Positions 41,371 through 50,850 are shown, numbered from the stretch's first letter. The stretch: 64,000 bases of DNA from Rhodococcus_F sp040656415 (GCF_040656415.1 NZ_JBFAMC010000001.1:434001-498000), one strand, 5' to 3'. The notes: generated by a model not told the origin, from the sequence alone. A program made the numbers and translations.

Positions 41371-42534
41371 GTGGATTCACAGGCAATATCCCTGGTCAAG
41401 GCGAGTTTCAAGGCCGTGGCCGCGGTGCAGGACGGGCCAAGTACTCTCGCCCGGAACTTCTATGCCCTGTTGTTCGCACGGCATCCAGAGGTGCGGGACT
41501 TCTTTCCGGCAGCTATGGACGTGCAGCGCGAGCGGCTGATCACAGCGATCCAGTACGCCATCGATCGCCTCGAGGATTCCGGCCAGATCATTCTCTATCT
41601 CCAACAACTCGGCCGCGACCACCGGAAATACGGTGTCGAGGATGCACACTATGTCGGCGTCAGTGAGGCTCTGATAGCCGCAATCGCGGAGTTCCCATCC
41701 GCCGAGCCGTGGACCGACGAACTCGAGCAAGCCTGGCGGGACGTCCTCGCCCTCCTGTCAGCGACCATGATGGATGCCGCCAATGCCGAAAGCGGCCCTC
41801 CAGCCTGGGGGGCGACGGTGGTCGAGCATCTTCAGGTTCGAGAGGACGTGTCGATCACTCGACTCCAACTCGACGAGCCGATGGATTACCTGGCCGGCCA
41901 GTACGTGAGCGTGCAGGTGCCGTCCCGGCCCAGAATGTGGCGCTACTTGTCGCCCGCGAATCCGGCCAACGATCAGGGCATTGTCGAGTTCCATGTCCGC
42001 AAGGTCTCGGGCGGATGGGTCAGTCCCGCAATCGTCAGCCAGACCCTGGAAGGTGAGCGGTGGCTGCTCGGTTCTCCGCTCGGCGATCTCAAGGTCCGAA
42101 ATGACACAGACCGCGACATTCTCATGATCGGCTCGGGCACAGGCATCGCCCCGTTGCGGGCGCAGATCCTCCAGATGGCGCAGCGTGGCCAAAGCCGCAG
42201 AGTCCACGTGTTCTTCGCAGGCCGGTATCCGTGTGATCTCTACGATCTCGGTACCCTGTGGGCGCTTGCGGAGCAGAATCCGTGGCTGACCGTCGTACCG
42301 GTTACCGAGGAGGACGAGGACCCGTGGTGGTACCGCGGCCCGAGCAGTGCCTCTTTACCCGGGATGCATCGCCGATTGACCGGCAAGGTGGGCGAGGTTG
42401 TCGCCGACTTCGGGACGTGGGCCGAGCGTGATATCCAACTGATCGGCTCGGAGTCGATGGTCAAGACCACCAAGTTCCGGCTTCATGCGGCCGGAACTCC
42501 CCCTGAGAACATTCGGCACGACCCGACCTACTGA
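41371..42534 (+). CDS. Flavohaemoprotein-like globin/FAD/NAD(P)H reductase (copy A)
   Basis: Three-domain protein of 387 aa: globin (about 1-135, proximal His near residue 85 in LGRDHRKYG), FAD-binding ferredoxin-reductase domain (about 150-245; YLAGQYVSVQVPSRP, MWRYLSPA) and NAD-binding domain (about 250-385; MIGSGTGIAPLRAQ). It should transfer electrons from NAD(P)H to a haem; nitric oxide dioxygenation as in Hmp is likely but unproven, because this Rv0385-like branch differs from classic Hmp. GTG start at 41371. An inverted repeat precedes it. Confidence 0.9.
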   Translation: MDSQAISLVKASFKAVAAVQDGPSTLARNFYALLFARHPEVRDFFPAAMDVQRERLITAIQYAIDRLEDSGQIILYLQQLGRDHRKYGVEDAHYVGVSEALIAAIAEFPSAEPWTDELEQAWRDVLALLSATMMDAANAESGPPAWGATVVEHLQVREDVSITRLQLDEPMDYLAGQYVSVQVPSRPRMWRYLSPANPANDQGIVEFHVRKVSGGWVSPAIVSQTLEGERWLLGSPLGDLKVRNDTDRDILMIGSGTGIAPLRAQILQMAQRGQSRRVHVFFAGRYPCDLYDLGTLWALAEQNPWLTVVPVTEEDEDPWWYRGPSSASLPGMHRRLTGKVGEVVADFGTWAERDIQLIGSESMVKTTKFRLHAAGTPPENIRHDPTY

Positions 42535-42543
42535 TCCAAGGGC

Positions 42544-43296
42544 TCAGTAGGGGTCGAATTGGATGTTCTCGGCCGGTGTTCCGGTGTCGCGCAAACGGTC
42601 GAGGGTGGCTCGCGTCATCGCTGCGGAACCGCATACGAGCACTTGGTGTTCGGTGAAGGCCCCATAGGACGTAACGACCTCCGGCAGAGTGCCCTCGACC
42701 AGATCGTCCTCGGTGAATCCCACGTCCACTTTGATGCGCTCATACCACTCGTCGGGCCAGTCGGGGTCGGCGAAGCTCTCCACCACGGGTACGACGGTAA
42801 GCCACGGCAACTCCTGCATCAGCAGGTAGAGCATGTCCGAAGCGTACAGATCTCGTGGGGTGCGGCCACCTGTGAACAGGAATACCTTCGGCGGATTCGG
42901 TCGGCGTGCCAGGTCGAGCAGGATCGATCGAAACGGTGCCAGCCCCGTGCCGCCTGCGATCATGATCACATCCGGTCCGTCCTCGTCTACGGACATGGTT
43001 CCGCGCGGCTCGAAGATTTGCCATTGGTCGCCGGGCGAGGTGTCTGTGACTATGCCACCGCTCACCCATCCGCCGGGAACTGATCGGACATGGAACTCGA
43101 GTTTGCCGTCCAGGGACGGCGGCAGTGCCGGGGAGAGCCGGCGCGGCAGGCGCGGGTTCTGCGGCACGCTGACGTCCACATACTGACCTGGCGTGAATGG
43201 GACGTTGTCGCCGATGAGGCGGATCACCGCGAGATCGTGTCGTAGACGATGATGTTCGACCACGGTGGAGGTCCAGGTGGTCTTCGTGGCTTGCAT
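42544..43296 (-). CDS. Stand-alone FAD/NAD(P)H oxidoreductase, related to the globin-fused copies
   Basis: Soluble reductase of 250 aa lacking any globin. FAD domain FTPGQYVDVSVPQNPRLPRRLSP near 35, NAD domain with MIAGGTGLAPFRSIL near 110, FLFTGGRTPRDLYASD, and the end TPAENIQFDPY parallel to TPPENIRHDPTY of the neighbouring fusion. It seems to be the reductase half of the same family, separate or lost from its globin. ATG at 43296 with GAGAGAG; longer upstream reading is unlikely. Convergent with copy A, 10 bp between stops. Confidence 0.88.
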   Translation of the reverse strand: MQATKTTWTSTVVEHHRLRHDLAVIRLIGDNVPFTPGQYVDVSVPQNPRLPRRLSPALPPSLDGKLEFHVRSVPGGWVSGGIVTDTSPGDQWQIFEPRGTMSVDEDGPDVIMIAGGTGLAPFRSILLDLARRPNPPKVFLFTGGRTPRDLYASDMLYLLMQELPWLTVVPVVESFADPDWPDEWYERIKVDVGFTEDDLVEGTLPEVVTSYGAFTEHQVLVCGSAAMTRATLDRLRDTGTPAENIQFDPY

Positions 43297-43355
43297 GGCG
43301 TGATCGCTCTCTCGAGGTTGTACCGGATTGCAGATGGGTCGGACGAGCGGCGCGA

Positions 43356-44534
43356 CTAGATCAGAGGGTCGTGCCGGATCAAGTTCAATGGCGTCCCACC
43401 GCGCTGCAACGCGTAGACGGTGGTCTTGATCATCGACGGCGAACCGGAGACCTGGATCTGCCGATCTGCCCACGAGCCGAACTCCGCGACGACACGACCG
43501 GGCTTCCCCAGGAGCCGTCGATGCAGTCCCGGTGGCGGTTCAGGGACGGGTGCGGTGTGCCACCATGGATTCTCGTCTTCCTCGGAGACGGGAACCACGG
43601 TGAGCCAGGGATTGCTGAGCGAGATCTGCCACAGAGTTTCGATGTCGTACAGGTCGCAAGGGTACTTGCCTCCGACGAACAAATGGACTCGCGGATTGTG
43701 AGCCCGCATTGCCATTTCCATCACTTGCGCACGCAGCGGTGCGATACCGGTACCGGAGCCGATCATCAGGACATCGCGTCCGGAATCCCGGTCGACCTGC
43801 AGACCGCCGAGAGGCGAGCCGAGCAGCCAACGATCACCCACCTGAGTCTCGTTGACCATGGCGGGGCTGACCCATCCGCCTGACACCCGTCGCACATGGA
43901 ACTCGATTTGCCCGGCAGGGTTGGAGGGGATCGCCGCCGACAGATAGCGCCACATTCGGGGTCGCTGCGGAACCTGCACGCTCAGGTACTGTCCGGCCCC
44001 ATAGGGAATGGGAGAATCCGTCTCGAGTCGCACGATCGCGAGGTCGTCGAGCCGTCGCTCATGATCAACGACGGTGGCACCCCAGGTGGCCGGAAGGTCG
44101 TCCTCCGCGGCGGCGGTGGCCATGGTGTCAAGCATGAGATCGATGAATTCTGTCCACGCGGTTGTCAGCGACGGCGTCCAGATGGCCTGGGTGAAGGAGC
44201 CTTGCACCGCTTCCAAGAGTGAACCGGCGGCAGCCGAGTAGTGCCTTTCGTCCACGCCGTACTTGCGGTGGTCGCGACCGAGTTGCGCCAGGAACCCCAT
44301 GACGCGCTCCTCGTCGTCGAGGTTGTCGATGACGAACTTGAGTGCCTGGAACACCCGAGGGCCCAGCTTGTCGAGCGCAGGAGGGAACAGCACGCGGAAG
44401 TCCGGGTGCTCGGCGAAAAGGGAGGAAAAGAACAGGGTGGTCAGCCGGGTCGGACCCCGTTCGGTAAGAGCGATCGACGAAAAACTGGCGCGCAGACGCG
44501 AGATCACGAACGGATCGAGGCGGTCTCGTGTCAA
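43356..44534 (-). CDS. Flavohaemoprotein-like globin/FAD/NAD(P)H reductase (copy B, Rv0385-like)
   Basis: Paralogue of copy A (392 aa) with the same order: globin (about 5-140, His in LGRDHRKYGVDERHY), FAD domain (YGAGQYLSVQVPQRPRMWRYLS) and NAD domain (MIGSGTGIAPLRAQVMEM). Ends TPLNLIRHDPLI. Start is TTG at 44534 with AGGGG about ten bases upstream. Position divergent from clpB matches M. tuberculosis Rv0385 beside clpB, so this is the ancestral copy. It and the globin-free reductase may be cotranscribed (60 bp apart). Confidence 0.9.
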   Translation of the reverse strand: MTRDRLDPFVISRLRASFSSIALTERGPTRLTTLFFSSLFAEHPDFRVLFPPALDKLGPRVFQALKFVIDNLDDEERVMGFLAQLGRDHRKYGVDERHYSAAAGSLLEAVQGSFTQAIWTPSLTTAWTEFIDLMLDTMATAAAEDDLPATWGATVVDHERRLDDLAIVRLETDSPIPYGAGQYLSVQVPQRPRMWRYLSAAIPSNPAGQIEFHVRRVSGGWVSPAMVNETQVGDRWLLGSPLGGLQVDRDSGRDVLMIGSGTGIAPLRAQVMEMAMRAHNPRVHLFVGGKYPCDLYDIETLWQISLSNPWLTVVPVSEEDENPWWHTAPVPEPPPGLHRRLLGKPGRVVAEFGSWADRQIQVSGSPSMIKTTVYALQRGGTPLNLIRHDPLI

Positions 44535-44876
44535 GCGGGCCCCTGTGTTGAATACGTGTCGGTTCGAACATCAGCAGTCTAACCGCCTTCGCTACCCACT
44601 GCCGTTCGCCTGCCAGGACCGTTCATCCACCGAAGGATTCAACGAGGAACGAACCGACAAGGCCGGGTCGTGCTGGGACGAGTCTCGGAAAGGGCAGGTT
44701 CGGACGCCGTTGGGGGTGGCGGTGGGCAATGATGAAGTAGCGGATGCCGCAGCACCGAAATATTTCAAAGTTGAGTGGAACAGACTCAACTTTTCATTCG
44801 TTGAGAAGATGACAGCGCCGTTCGGGCTCTCGGCCCCAGCGGCGGACCGCTCTCTTTTGTCAGAAGAGGTGACCTA
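44535..44876. other. Divergent region between globin-reductase copy B and clpB
   Basis: 342 bp without a gene. It contains the HspR-type HAIR repeat at 44767-44793 and the GAGGTGACC ribosome site of clpB. Nothing else is recognised. Confidence 0.6.
44767..44793 (+). promoter_or_regulatory. HAIR element (HspR binding site) of clpB
   Basis: AAAGTTGAGT and ACTCAACTTT form perfect 10-bp arms with a 7-bp spacer, an extended match to the HspR consensus. It is 84 bp before the clpB start and more symmetrical than the dnaK site. Confidence 0.88.
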
Positions 44877-47429
44877 GTGGACTCGTTCAACCCGACCACC
44901 AAGACGCAGGCCGCGATGACTGCTGCACTCCAGTCGGCGTCCTCTGCCGGTAATCCCGACATCAGGCCGGCTCATCTGCTCGTCGCCCTGCTCGACCAGA
45001 CCGACGGTATAGCCACCCCGTTGCTGGAGGCCGTCGGGGTCGACCCCTCTGCTGTGCATCGTGAGGCGCAGACTCTTGTCGACCGACTGCCCAAGACCAC
45101 AGGGGCCACGGCCACGCCGCAACTCGGGCGCGAGGCTCTCGCCGCGCTCACGACTGCTCAGCACTTGGCCACAGAACTAGACGACGAATACGTGTCGACC
45201 GAACACCTGATGGTAGGGCTCGCATCTGGTGATTCGGATGTGGCCAGTCTGCTCGGGCGGCGCGGCGCCACCCCGGAGGCGTTGCGCGATGCGTTCACCA
45301 CTGTCCGCGGTAGTGCGCGCGTCACGAGTCCTGATCCGGAAGGTACTTATCAGGCGCTGGAGAAGTACTCCACCGATCTGACCGCGGCGGCGCGTAACGG
45401 AAAGCTCGACCCAGTGATAGGTCGCGACAACGAGATTCGGCGTGTCGTGCAGGTTCTCAGTCGACGCACCAAGAACAACCCCGTGCTGATCGGTGAGCCC
45501 GGGGTCGGTAAGACCGCGATCGTAGAAGGCCTGGCCCAGCGCATCGTCGCCGGCGATGTACCCGAATCACTTCGCGGGAAGTCCGTCATCTCGCTCGATC
45601 TCGGCTCGATGGTGGCGGGGGCCAAGTATCGCGGCGAATTCGAGGAGCGGCTCAAGGCGGTTCTGGAAGACATCAAGAACTCGGCGGGCCAGATCATCAC
45701 ATTCATCGACGAACTTCACACCATCGTCGGTGCTGGTGCGACAGGCGAATCCGCAATGGATGCCGGAAACATGATCAAGCCGATGCTCGCCCGCGGCGAG
45801 TTGCGGCTCGTCGGTGCGACCACGCTCGACGAGTACCGCCAGCACATCGAGAAGGATGCGGCACTCGAGCGGCGCTTCCAGCAGGTCTTGATCGGTGAGC
45901 CCTCGGTCGAAGACACCGTAGGCATCCTCCGCGGGCTCAAGGAGCGGTACGAGGTGCACCACGGTGTCCGCATCACCGACTCTGCGCTGGTCGCGGCGGC
46001 AACGCTGAGCGACCGCTACATCACGTCCCGATTCCTACCGGACAAGGCGATCGACCTCGTGGACGAGGCCGCGTCCCGGCTGCGGATGGAAATCGACTCG
46101 CGGCCAGAGGAAATCGACTCCGTCGAACGGATCGTCCGTCGCCTCGAGATCGAGGAGATGGCGCTGCAGAAGGAGTCCGACGAAGCGTCGAAGGAGCGAC
46201 TCGAGAGGCTGCGCAGGGAGCTGGCCGACGAGAGAGAGAAGCTCAACCAGCTCACTACACGCTGGCAGAACGAGAAGCAGGCCATCGATTCCGTTCGAGA
46301 AGTCAAGGAACAACTCGAGGCATTGCGCGGCGAAGAGGAGCGCGCCGAACGCGACGGCGATCTCGGCCGGGCAGCAGAGCTGCGGTACGGCCGAATTCCG
46401 CAGCTGGAGAAGGAACTCGAAGAGGCGGCTCGCGCATCCGGTGCCGCCGCAGACGGTGATGTCATGCTCAAAGAAGAAGTGGGCCCCGACGACGTCGCGG
46501 ACGTGGTGGCGGCGTGGACCGGAATCCCCGCTGGTCGCATGATGGAAGGCGAGACCGCCAAGCTGCTTCGGATGGAGTCCGAACTGGGCAAGCGGGTAGT
46601 CGGTCAGGAACAAGCTGTCATCGCCGTGTCGGATGCTGTGCGTCGTGCCAGGGCCGGAGTTGCAGATCCCAACCGTCCCACAGGTTCGTTCTTGTTCCTC
46701 GGACCGACCGGCGTAGGTAAGACCGAGCTTGCAAAGTCCCTCGCCGACTTCCTGTTCGACGACGAACGTGCGATGGTTCGCATCGATATGTCGGAGTACA
46801 GCGAGAAGCACTCGGTGGCCCGGCTGGTGGGCGCTCCTCCCGGATACGTTGGCTACGAAGCGGGTGGCCAGCTCACCGAAGCTGTGCGGCGGCGCCCCTA
46901 CACCGTCGTGCTGTTCGACGAGGTGGAGAAGGCGCACCCGGACGTCTTCGACATTCTGTTGGCAGTCCTGGACGAAGGCCGATTGACGGACGGCCAGGGG
47001 CGCACGGTCGACTTCCGGAACACCGTTCTGATCCTCACGTCGAACCTCGGTTCGGGCGGGTCGCGGGAGCAGGTGATGGATGCGGTGCGCCACGCGTTCA
47101 AGCCCGAGTTCATCAACAGGCTCGATGACGTCGTGATCTTCGATCCGCTCTCCGAAGAGCAATTGGAGTCCATCGTCGACATCCAGCTCGATCAGCTCTC
47201 GCGCCGCCTCGCAGCGCGGCGGCTGACGCTCGACGTCTCCGACTCGGCGCGGTTCTGGCTTGCCGTTCGGGGCTATGACCCCACGTATGGTGCGCGGCCG
47301 CTTCGTCGGCTCATCCAGCAGTCCATCGGTGACCAGCTCGCGAAGCTGCTACTAGCCGGTGACGTCAAGGACGGCGACACCGTTCCGGTGAAGGTTTCCG
47401 ACAACGGCGATTCCCTGGTTCTCGGCTGA
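44877..47429 (+). CDS. clpB: ATP-dependent disaggregase ClpB
   Basis: Hexameric AAA+ disaggregase of 850 aa that works with DnaK. N domain about 1-150, NBD1 with Walker A GEPGVGKT near 207, the M-domain coiled coil (about 400-520; EKLNQLTTRWQNEKQ), and NBD2 with Walker A GPTGVGKT near 605 and Walker B VVLFDEVEKAHP. GTG at 44877 after GAGGTGACC. The upstream HAIR element places it under HspR. Length equals the family norm. Confidence 0.98.
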   Translation: MDSFNPTTKTQAAMTAALQSASSAGNPDIRPAHLLVALLDQTDGIATPLLEAVGVDPSAVHREAQTLVDRLPKTTGATATPQLGREALAALTTAQHLATELDDEYVSTEHLMVGLASGDSDVASLLGRRGATPEALRDAFTTVRGSARVTSPDPEGTYQALEKYSTDLTAAARNGKLDPVIGRDNEIRRVVQVLSRRTKNNPVLIGEPGVGKTAIVEGLAQRIVAGDVPESLRGKSVISLDLGSMVAGAKYRGEFEERLKAVLEDIKNSAGQIITFIDELHTIVGAGATGESAMDAGNMIKPMLARGELRLVGATTLDEYRQHIEKDAALERRFQQVLIGEPSVEDTVGILRGLKERYEVHHGVRITDSALVAAATLSDRYITSRFLPDKAIDLVDEAASRLRMEIDSRPEEIDSVERIVRRLEIEEMALQKESDEASKERLERLRRELADEREKLNQLTTRWQNEKQAIDSVREVKEQLEALRGEEERAERDGDLGRAAELRYGRIPQLEKELEEAARASGAAADGDVMLKEEVGPDDVADVVAAWTGIPAGRMMEGETAKLLRMESELGKRVVGQEQAVIAVSDAVRRARAGVADPNRPTGSFLFLGPTGVGKTELAKSLADFLFDDERAMVRIDMSEYSEKHSVARLVGAPPGYVGYEAGGQLTEAVRRRPYTVVLFDEVEKAHPDVFDILLAVLDEGRLTDGQGRTVDFRNTVLILTSNLGSGGSREQVMDAVRHAFKPEFINRLDDVVIFDPLSEEQLESIVDIQLDQLSRRLAARRLTLDVSDSARFWLAVRGYDPTYGARPLRRLIQQSIGDQLAKLLLAGDVKDGDTVPVKVSDNGDSLVLG

Positions 47430-47435
47430 TGTCAG

Positions 47436-47475
47436 ATGGGTGGCAAAGGGCGTTCCAATGTACTTTGTCACCCAT
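47436..47475 (+). terminator. Terminator of clpB
   Basis: ATGGGTGGCAAAG pairs with CTTTGTCACCCAT (one G-T pair) around a 14-nt loop, immediately after the stop. Confidence 0.75.
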
Positions 47476-47570
47476 TGGGATTTCCACAGAGGCGCCTTAA
47501 TTTGCGCCATTAGGCTGACGGTCCAAGCCCGCAGGAATGGGCAGCTGATGCCTCAGGGAGGGGCCCGAAC

Positions 47571-48542
47571 ATGACGAATCCCGACGATCCGCACACCCCG
47601 CAGGAACGAGCGAACGACGGTACCGAGCCGTCAACCGGGGACGAGACCACGTCAGCCCAGCCGGAACAGGCTCATCCGACCGAACACATCGGCTCGCCAG
47701 AACAGCACACCGAACATGTCGAGGGCCCGGAAGGGCGTGGCGGGCAGTTCTCCACGCCCGATCCGACTGTGGCGTACGGGCAGAACCAACCGAATCCGAC
47801 TCAGGCGTTCCCGACATACGACCCACGATTCGACCAACAGGCCCCGCCACCCAACCCCACTCAGGCGTACCCGGTGAACGAGGCTCAGCAGTACCAGGGC
47901 GGTTATCCGAGTGGGCAGTATCCGCAAGGCCCCTATCCGCATGCCTCTTATCAGGGGCCCCCGTATCCCCCGTATCCACCGGGGCAGTACCCCAACGATC
48001 CACCGGGGCAGTACCCCGACGCGAACTATCGGCCGCCCCGTGATGAGGGTCCCGAAGAAAAGAAGTCCCTGCGAATCGGCACCTGGATAGCGGCCACAAC
48101 GGCCGTCCTGTTGCTGCTCGCAGTCATCGGGTTCAGCATTGCCCTCGTCACGTCTACGCCGAACAATTCGAGCACGACGGTGGCGGGACCGACGACCACC
48201 AGTACTGCACCGAGCCCGCCGTCACCGGCACCGGGGCCGAATTCGGAACCGCCGTCCGACCAAATCCCTGGAGGCTCGAGCGGGGCGCTTGTCGTAGGGA
48301 GCGCTGCGTTCGGGAGGATCACCGACAACGACGGCTCCACACTCACCCTGGATACGATCGGCGGTGGCCAGCTGACGGTGTATACCAACGCGGACACCAG
48401 GGTTTTCTCGCTCGACGGCTCCACGGTCGCCGATCTGCGGCCCGGCGTTGCAGTCATAGTCCGTGGAACGGAGATCAGAAACGGCGAGATGACAGCTCTG
48501 ACGATTGTCAGCACCCAACTGCCCCGGTACGGAGGGAACTGA
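47571..48542 (+). CDS. Membrane protein with Pro/Gln/Tyr-rich N-terminus and DUF5666-like outer domain
   Basis: A 323-aa single-pass protein. The first 165 residues are disordered and rich in Pro, Gln, Tyr and Gly (QYPQGPYPHASYQGPPYPPY), followed by one helix (WIAATTAVLLLLAVIGFSIAL, about 172-192), a Thr/Ser/Pro linker, and a C-terminal beta domain (about 240-320: GRITDNDGSTLTLDTIGGGQ, VYTNADTRVF, RPGVAVIVRGTEIRNGEMTA) with the pattern of DUF5666. ATG at 47571 after GGGAGGGG. Role unknown; located between clpB and ttfA. Confidence 0.85.
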   Translation: MTNPDDPHTPQERANDGTEPSTGDETTSAQPEQAHPTEHIGSPEQHTEHVEGPEGRGGQFSTPDPTVAYGQNQPNPTQAFPTYDPRFDQQAPPPNPTQAYPVNEAQQYQGGYPSGQYPQGPYPHASYQGPPYPPYPPGQYPNDPPGQYPDANYRPPRDEGPEEKKSLRIGTWIAATTAVLLLLAVIGFSIALVTSTPNNSSTTVAGPTTTSTAPSPPSPAPGPNSEPPSDQIPGGSSGALVVGSAAFGRITDNDGSTLTLDTIGGGQLTVYTNADTRVFSLDGSTVADLRPGVAVIVRGTEIRNGEMTALTIVSTQLPRYGGN

Positions 48543-48621
48543 AGGGTTGAATCGCGACTCGACACGGGTGTACGGCACCGCATCGCGTCGTTGCGGCGAT
48601 GACTCGCTAGGCTGAACACCA

Positions 48622-49473
48622 ATGACCGTAATGTGGTTCGTCCTGGCGTTGATTGCACTCGCGGGCGCGTGCGCGCTGCTCTATTTCGATCGCTCACGTC
48701 GCGATCGGACGGGTCGCGCGAGGCAGACCTGGGCCAAGTCTCAGGGTTTCACTTACACGAACGTCGAGGATCGGCTCCCCGCGCAGTTCCACCGCGCGGC
48801 ACTGGCCAAGCAGGGCTACCTCAGTGCGATCGACGTCGTGAGGGGCGAATACCGGGGTGAGGCGTTCATTCTGTTCGACCTGGAGGAGACCGCGACCATC
48901 GTCGCCTTCCGTCGTCGGGTCGGTTCCGACGTCGACATCGACCTCCGCCTCAAGTCGACTCCACCGCCGAAGGATTCAGACCTCGAACTCCTGGGTGCCA
49001 TCGGCCCGCGGGTCGTGTTCGCCACGGATCTCGAGATCGCCCGCAGGGTCTGCGATCAACGGATGGTGGCCTTCACCGAATCGGTTCCACCGCACGTGAA
49101 CATGCTTTGGAGCGAAGGCGAGTGGACCCTTGGTTCGCTGCCCATAAGCAGCACCGGTCGCGAGTGGGAATCGGCTATCGCGGCCATCTCCCGGCTGTCC
49201 GGCATCCTGTATGCACTGCCTCCGTCCACCGGTTCGGACGAGGAAGACCGTGGACCCCACGATCCGAGTCGACCGCGACTGCGCGAGGGCGCTCCCGGCC
49301 CCAGTTCAGCGGCGTCCCGTCCCAAGGCCGACGGTCCACCTTCTCCCCGATCCCAACCCGCGCCTGGCCCTCGAACCGCGCCTTCTCCAGGACCGCGAAC
49401 CCGCGGACCCGGACCCACGCCTTCTCCCGGACCTCGACCGCCCGGACCCAGGCCCGCGCCCGGGTCCCAATAG
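48622..49473 (+). CDS. ttfA: TtfA-like mycolate (TMM) transport factor
   Basis: A 283-aa protein similar in position and layout to M. tuberculosis Rv0383c, named TtfA, which assists MmpL3 in trehalose-monomycolate transport. One N-terminal helix (WFVLALIALAGACALLYF, about 5-22), then a folded domain (about 40-205; FTYTNVEDRLPAQFHR, EAFILFDLEETATIVAFRR, VVFATDLEIARRV) and an 80-residue Pro/Ser/Arg tail (GPRTAPSPGPRTRGPG) that I think is longer and more proline-rich than in mycobacteria. ATG at 48622 has only a weak ribosome site. Name rests on remembered synteny and sequence pattern, not on a search. Confidence 0.72.
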   Translation: MTVMWFVLALIALAGACALLYFDRSRRDRTGRARQTWAKSQGFTYTNVEDRLPAQFHRAALAKQGYLSAIDVVRGEYRGEAFILFDLEETATIVAFRRRVGSDVDIDLRLKSTPPPKDSDLELLGAIGPRVVFATDLEIARRVCDQRMVAFTESVPPHVNMLWSEGEWTLGSLPISSTGREWESAIAAISRLSGILYALPPSTGSDEEDRGPHDPSRPRLREGAPGPSSAASRPKADGPPSPRSQPAPGPRTAPSPGPRTRGPGPTPSPGPRPPGPRPAPGSQ

Positions 49474-49499
49474 AGCGGCGCCTTGCTACCGTCACCGTT

Positions 49500-50300
49500 A
49501 TGTCGAAGCCTTCCGGGAACGCGTCCGCTCGACCAGTTGCTCTAGTCACCGGCCCGACATCGGGGCTCGGTGCCGGCTTCGCCGAGAAGTTCGCCTCGCT
49601 CGGCTACGACCTCGTGCTGGTCGCCAGGGACGAGCAGAAGATGTGTGCACTCGCCGAAGATATGAAGGAGCTGTTCGACACCGATTGCGAGATCCTGCGA
49701 TCCGACCTGTCGACAGCGTCCGGGCGTGAAGAGGTGGCGCTGCGTCTCGGCAAGGGCGTCGACGTGCTGGTCAACAACGCCGGATTCGCCACCTCGGGCG
49801 AATTCTGGACCGTGGAACCGGAACTCCTGCAGGCGCAGCTCGACGTGAACGTGACGGCTGTCATGCAACTGACCCGCGCGGCGCTGCCCGCCATGATCTC
49901 CTCTGCCAACGGCACGATCATCAATGTGGCGAGTGTCGCGGGTCTGCTGTCCGGTCGGGGACCCACCTATTCGGCAAGCAAGGCCTTCGTGATCTCGTTC
50001 TCCGAGGGATTGTCCGGCGGATTGGAGGGTACGGGCGTGCGAATCCAAGCGTTGTGCCCTGGGTTCATTCGCACCGAACTTCACCAGCGTGCGGGAATCG
50101 ATATGAGTTCGATCCCGAAGCCGATGTGGCTGAGTGTCGACGAGGTTGTTGCGGCGTCGCTTGCCGACCTCGAAACCGGCAAGGTGATCAGTGTCCCCGG
50201 GATTCAGTACAAGGTCCTTACGACTCTCGGGCGTCTGGTTCCCAAGAGTCTGGTCAGGCGGGTGAACAACGTGTTCGGCCGGGGTCGGGCGCGTACTTAG
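49500..50300 (+). CDS. Short-chain dehydrogenase/reductase
   Basis: NAD(P)-dependent oxidoreductase of 266 aa, classical SDR. Cofactor loop VTGPTSGLGAGFAEKFA near residue 17 (T-G-x3-G-x-G), NNAGFATSG near 90, catalytic Ser in INVASVAGLLS, and Y-x3-K in YSASKAF near 160. The substrate is open; relatives act on steroids, acyl chains or retinol-like compounds. ATG at 49500, 26 bp after the ttfA stop; end is 19 bp before pyrE, so an operon ttfA-SDR-pyrE is possible. Confidence 0.92.
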   Translation: MSKPSGNASARPVALVTGPTSGLGAGFAEKFASLGYDLVLVARDEQKMCALAEDMKELFDTDCEILRSDLSTASGREEVALRLGKGVDVLVNNAGFATSGEFWTVEPELLQAQLDVNVTAVMQLTRAALPAMISSANGTIINVASVAGLLSGRGPTYSASKAFVISFSEGLSGGLEGTGVRIQALCPGFIRTELHQRAGIDMSSIPKPMWLSVDEVVAASLADLETGKVISVPGIQYKVLTTLGRLVPKSLVRRVNNVFGRGRART

Positions 50301-50319
50301 CGGTGGGTAGGGTTTGGGC

Positions 50320-50850
50320 ATGAGTGATCGCGAACATCTCGCCGCGTTGGTGCGCGAGTTGGCCGTCGTGCACGGCAAGGTGACGTTGTCTTCGGGTAAG
50401 GAAGCCGACTACTACGTGGATCTGCGCCGTGCCACCCTGCATCACGAGGCCGCCCCGTTGATCGGGAAGCTGCTGCGTGAGCTTGTGTCGGATTGGGAAT
50501 TCGACGCAGTCGGCGGGTTGACGATGGGTGCAGATCCGGTGGCGATGGCAGTGATGCACGCCGAAGGTCGTCCAATCGATTCGTTCGTGGTGCGCAAGGA
50601 GGCGAAGTCGCACGGCATGCAGCGCCAGATCGAGGGCCCCGACGTCGTCGGCAAGCGCGTCCTCGTCGTCGAGGACACCACTACGACGGGTAACTCGCCG
50701 CTCACCGCGGTGAAGGCTCTGCGCGACGTCGGGGCGACCGTCGTCGGTGTGGCAACCGTTGTGGACCGGGCTACCGGGGCTGATGAGGTGATCGCGGCCG
50801 AAGGCCTCGAATACCGTTCCCTCCTAGGTCTTTCCGACCTGAACCTGTGA
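50320..50850 (+). CDS. pyrE: Orotate phosphoribosyltransferase
   Basis: Pyrimidine biosynthesis enzyme of 176 aa that forms orotidine 5'-phosphate from orotate and PRPP. PRPP-binding motif VLVVEDTTTTGNSPLTAV near residue 115, catalytic loop RKEAKSHGMQRQIEG near 90, N-terminal KVTLSSGKEADYYVDLR. ATG at 50320; a TTG two codons earlier is also in frame. Matches Rv0382c in position beside ttfA. Confidence 0.96.
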   Translation: MSDREHLAALVRELAVVHGKVTLSSGKEADYYVDLRRATLHHEAAPLIGKLLRELVSDWEFDAVGGLTMGADPVAMAVMHAEGRPIDSFVVRKEAKSHGMQRQIEGPDVVGKRVLVVEDTTTTGNSPLTAVKALRDVGATVVGVATVVDRATGADEVIAAEGLEYRSLLGLSDLNL

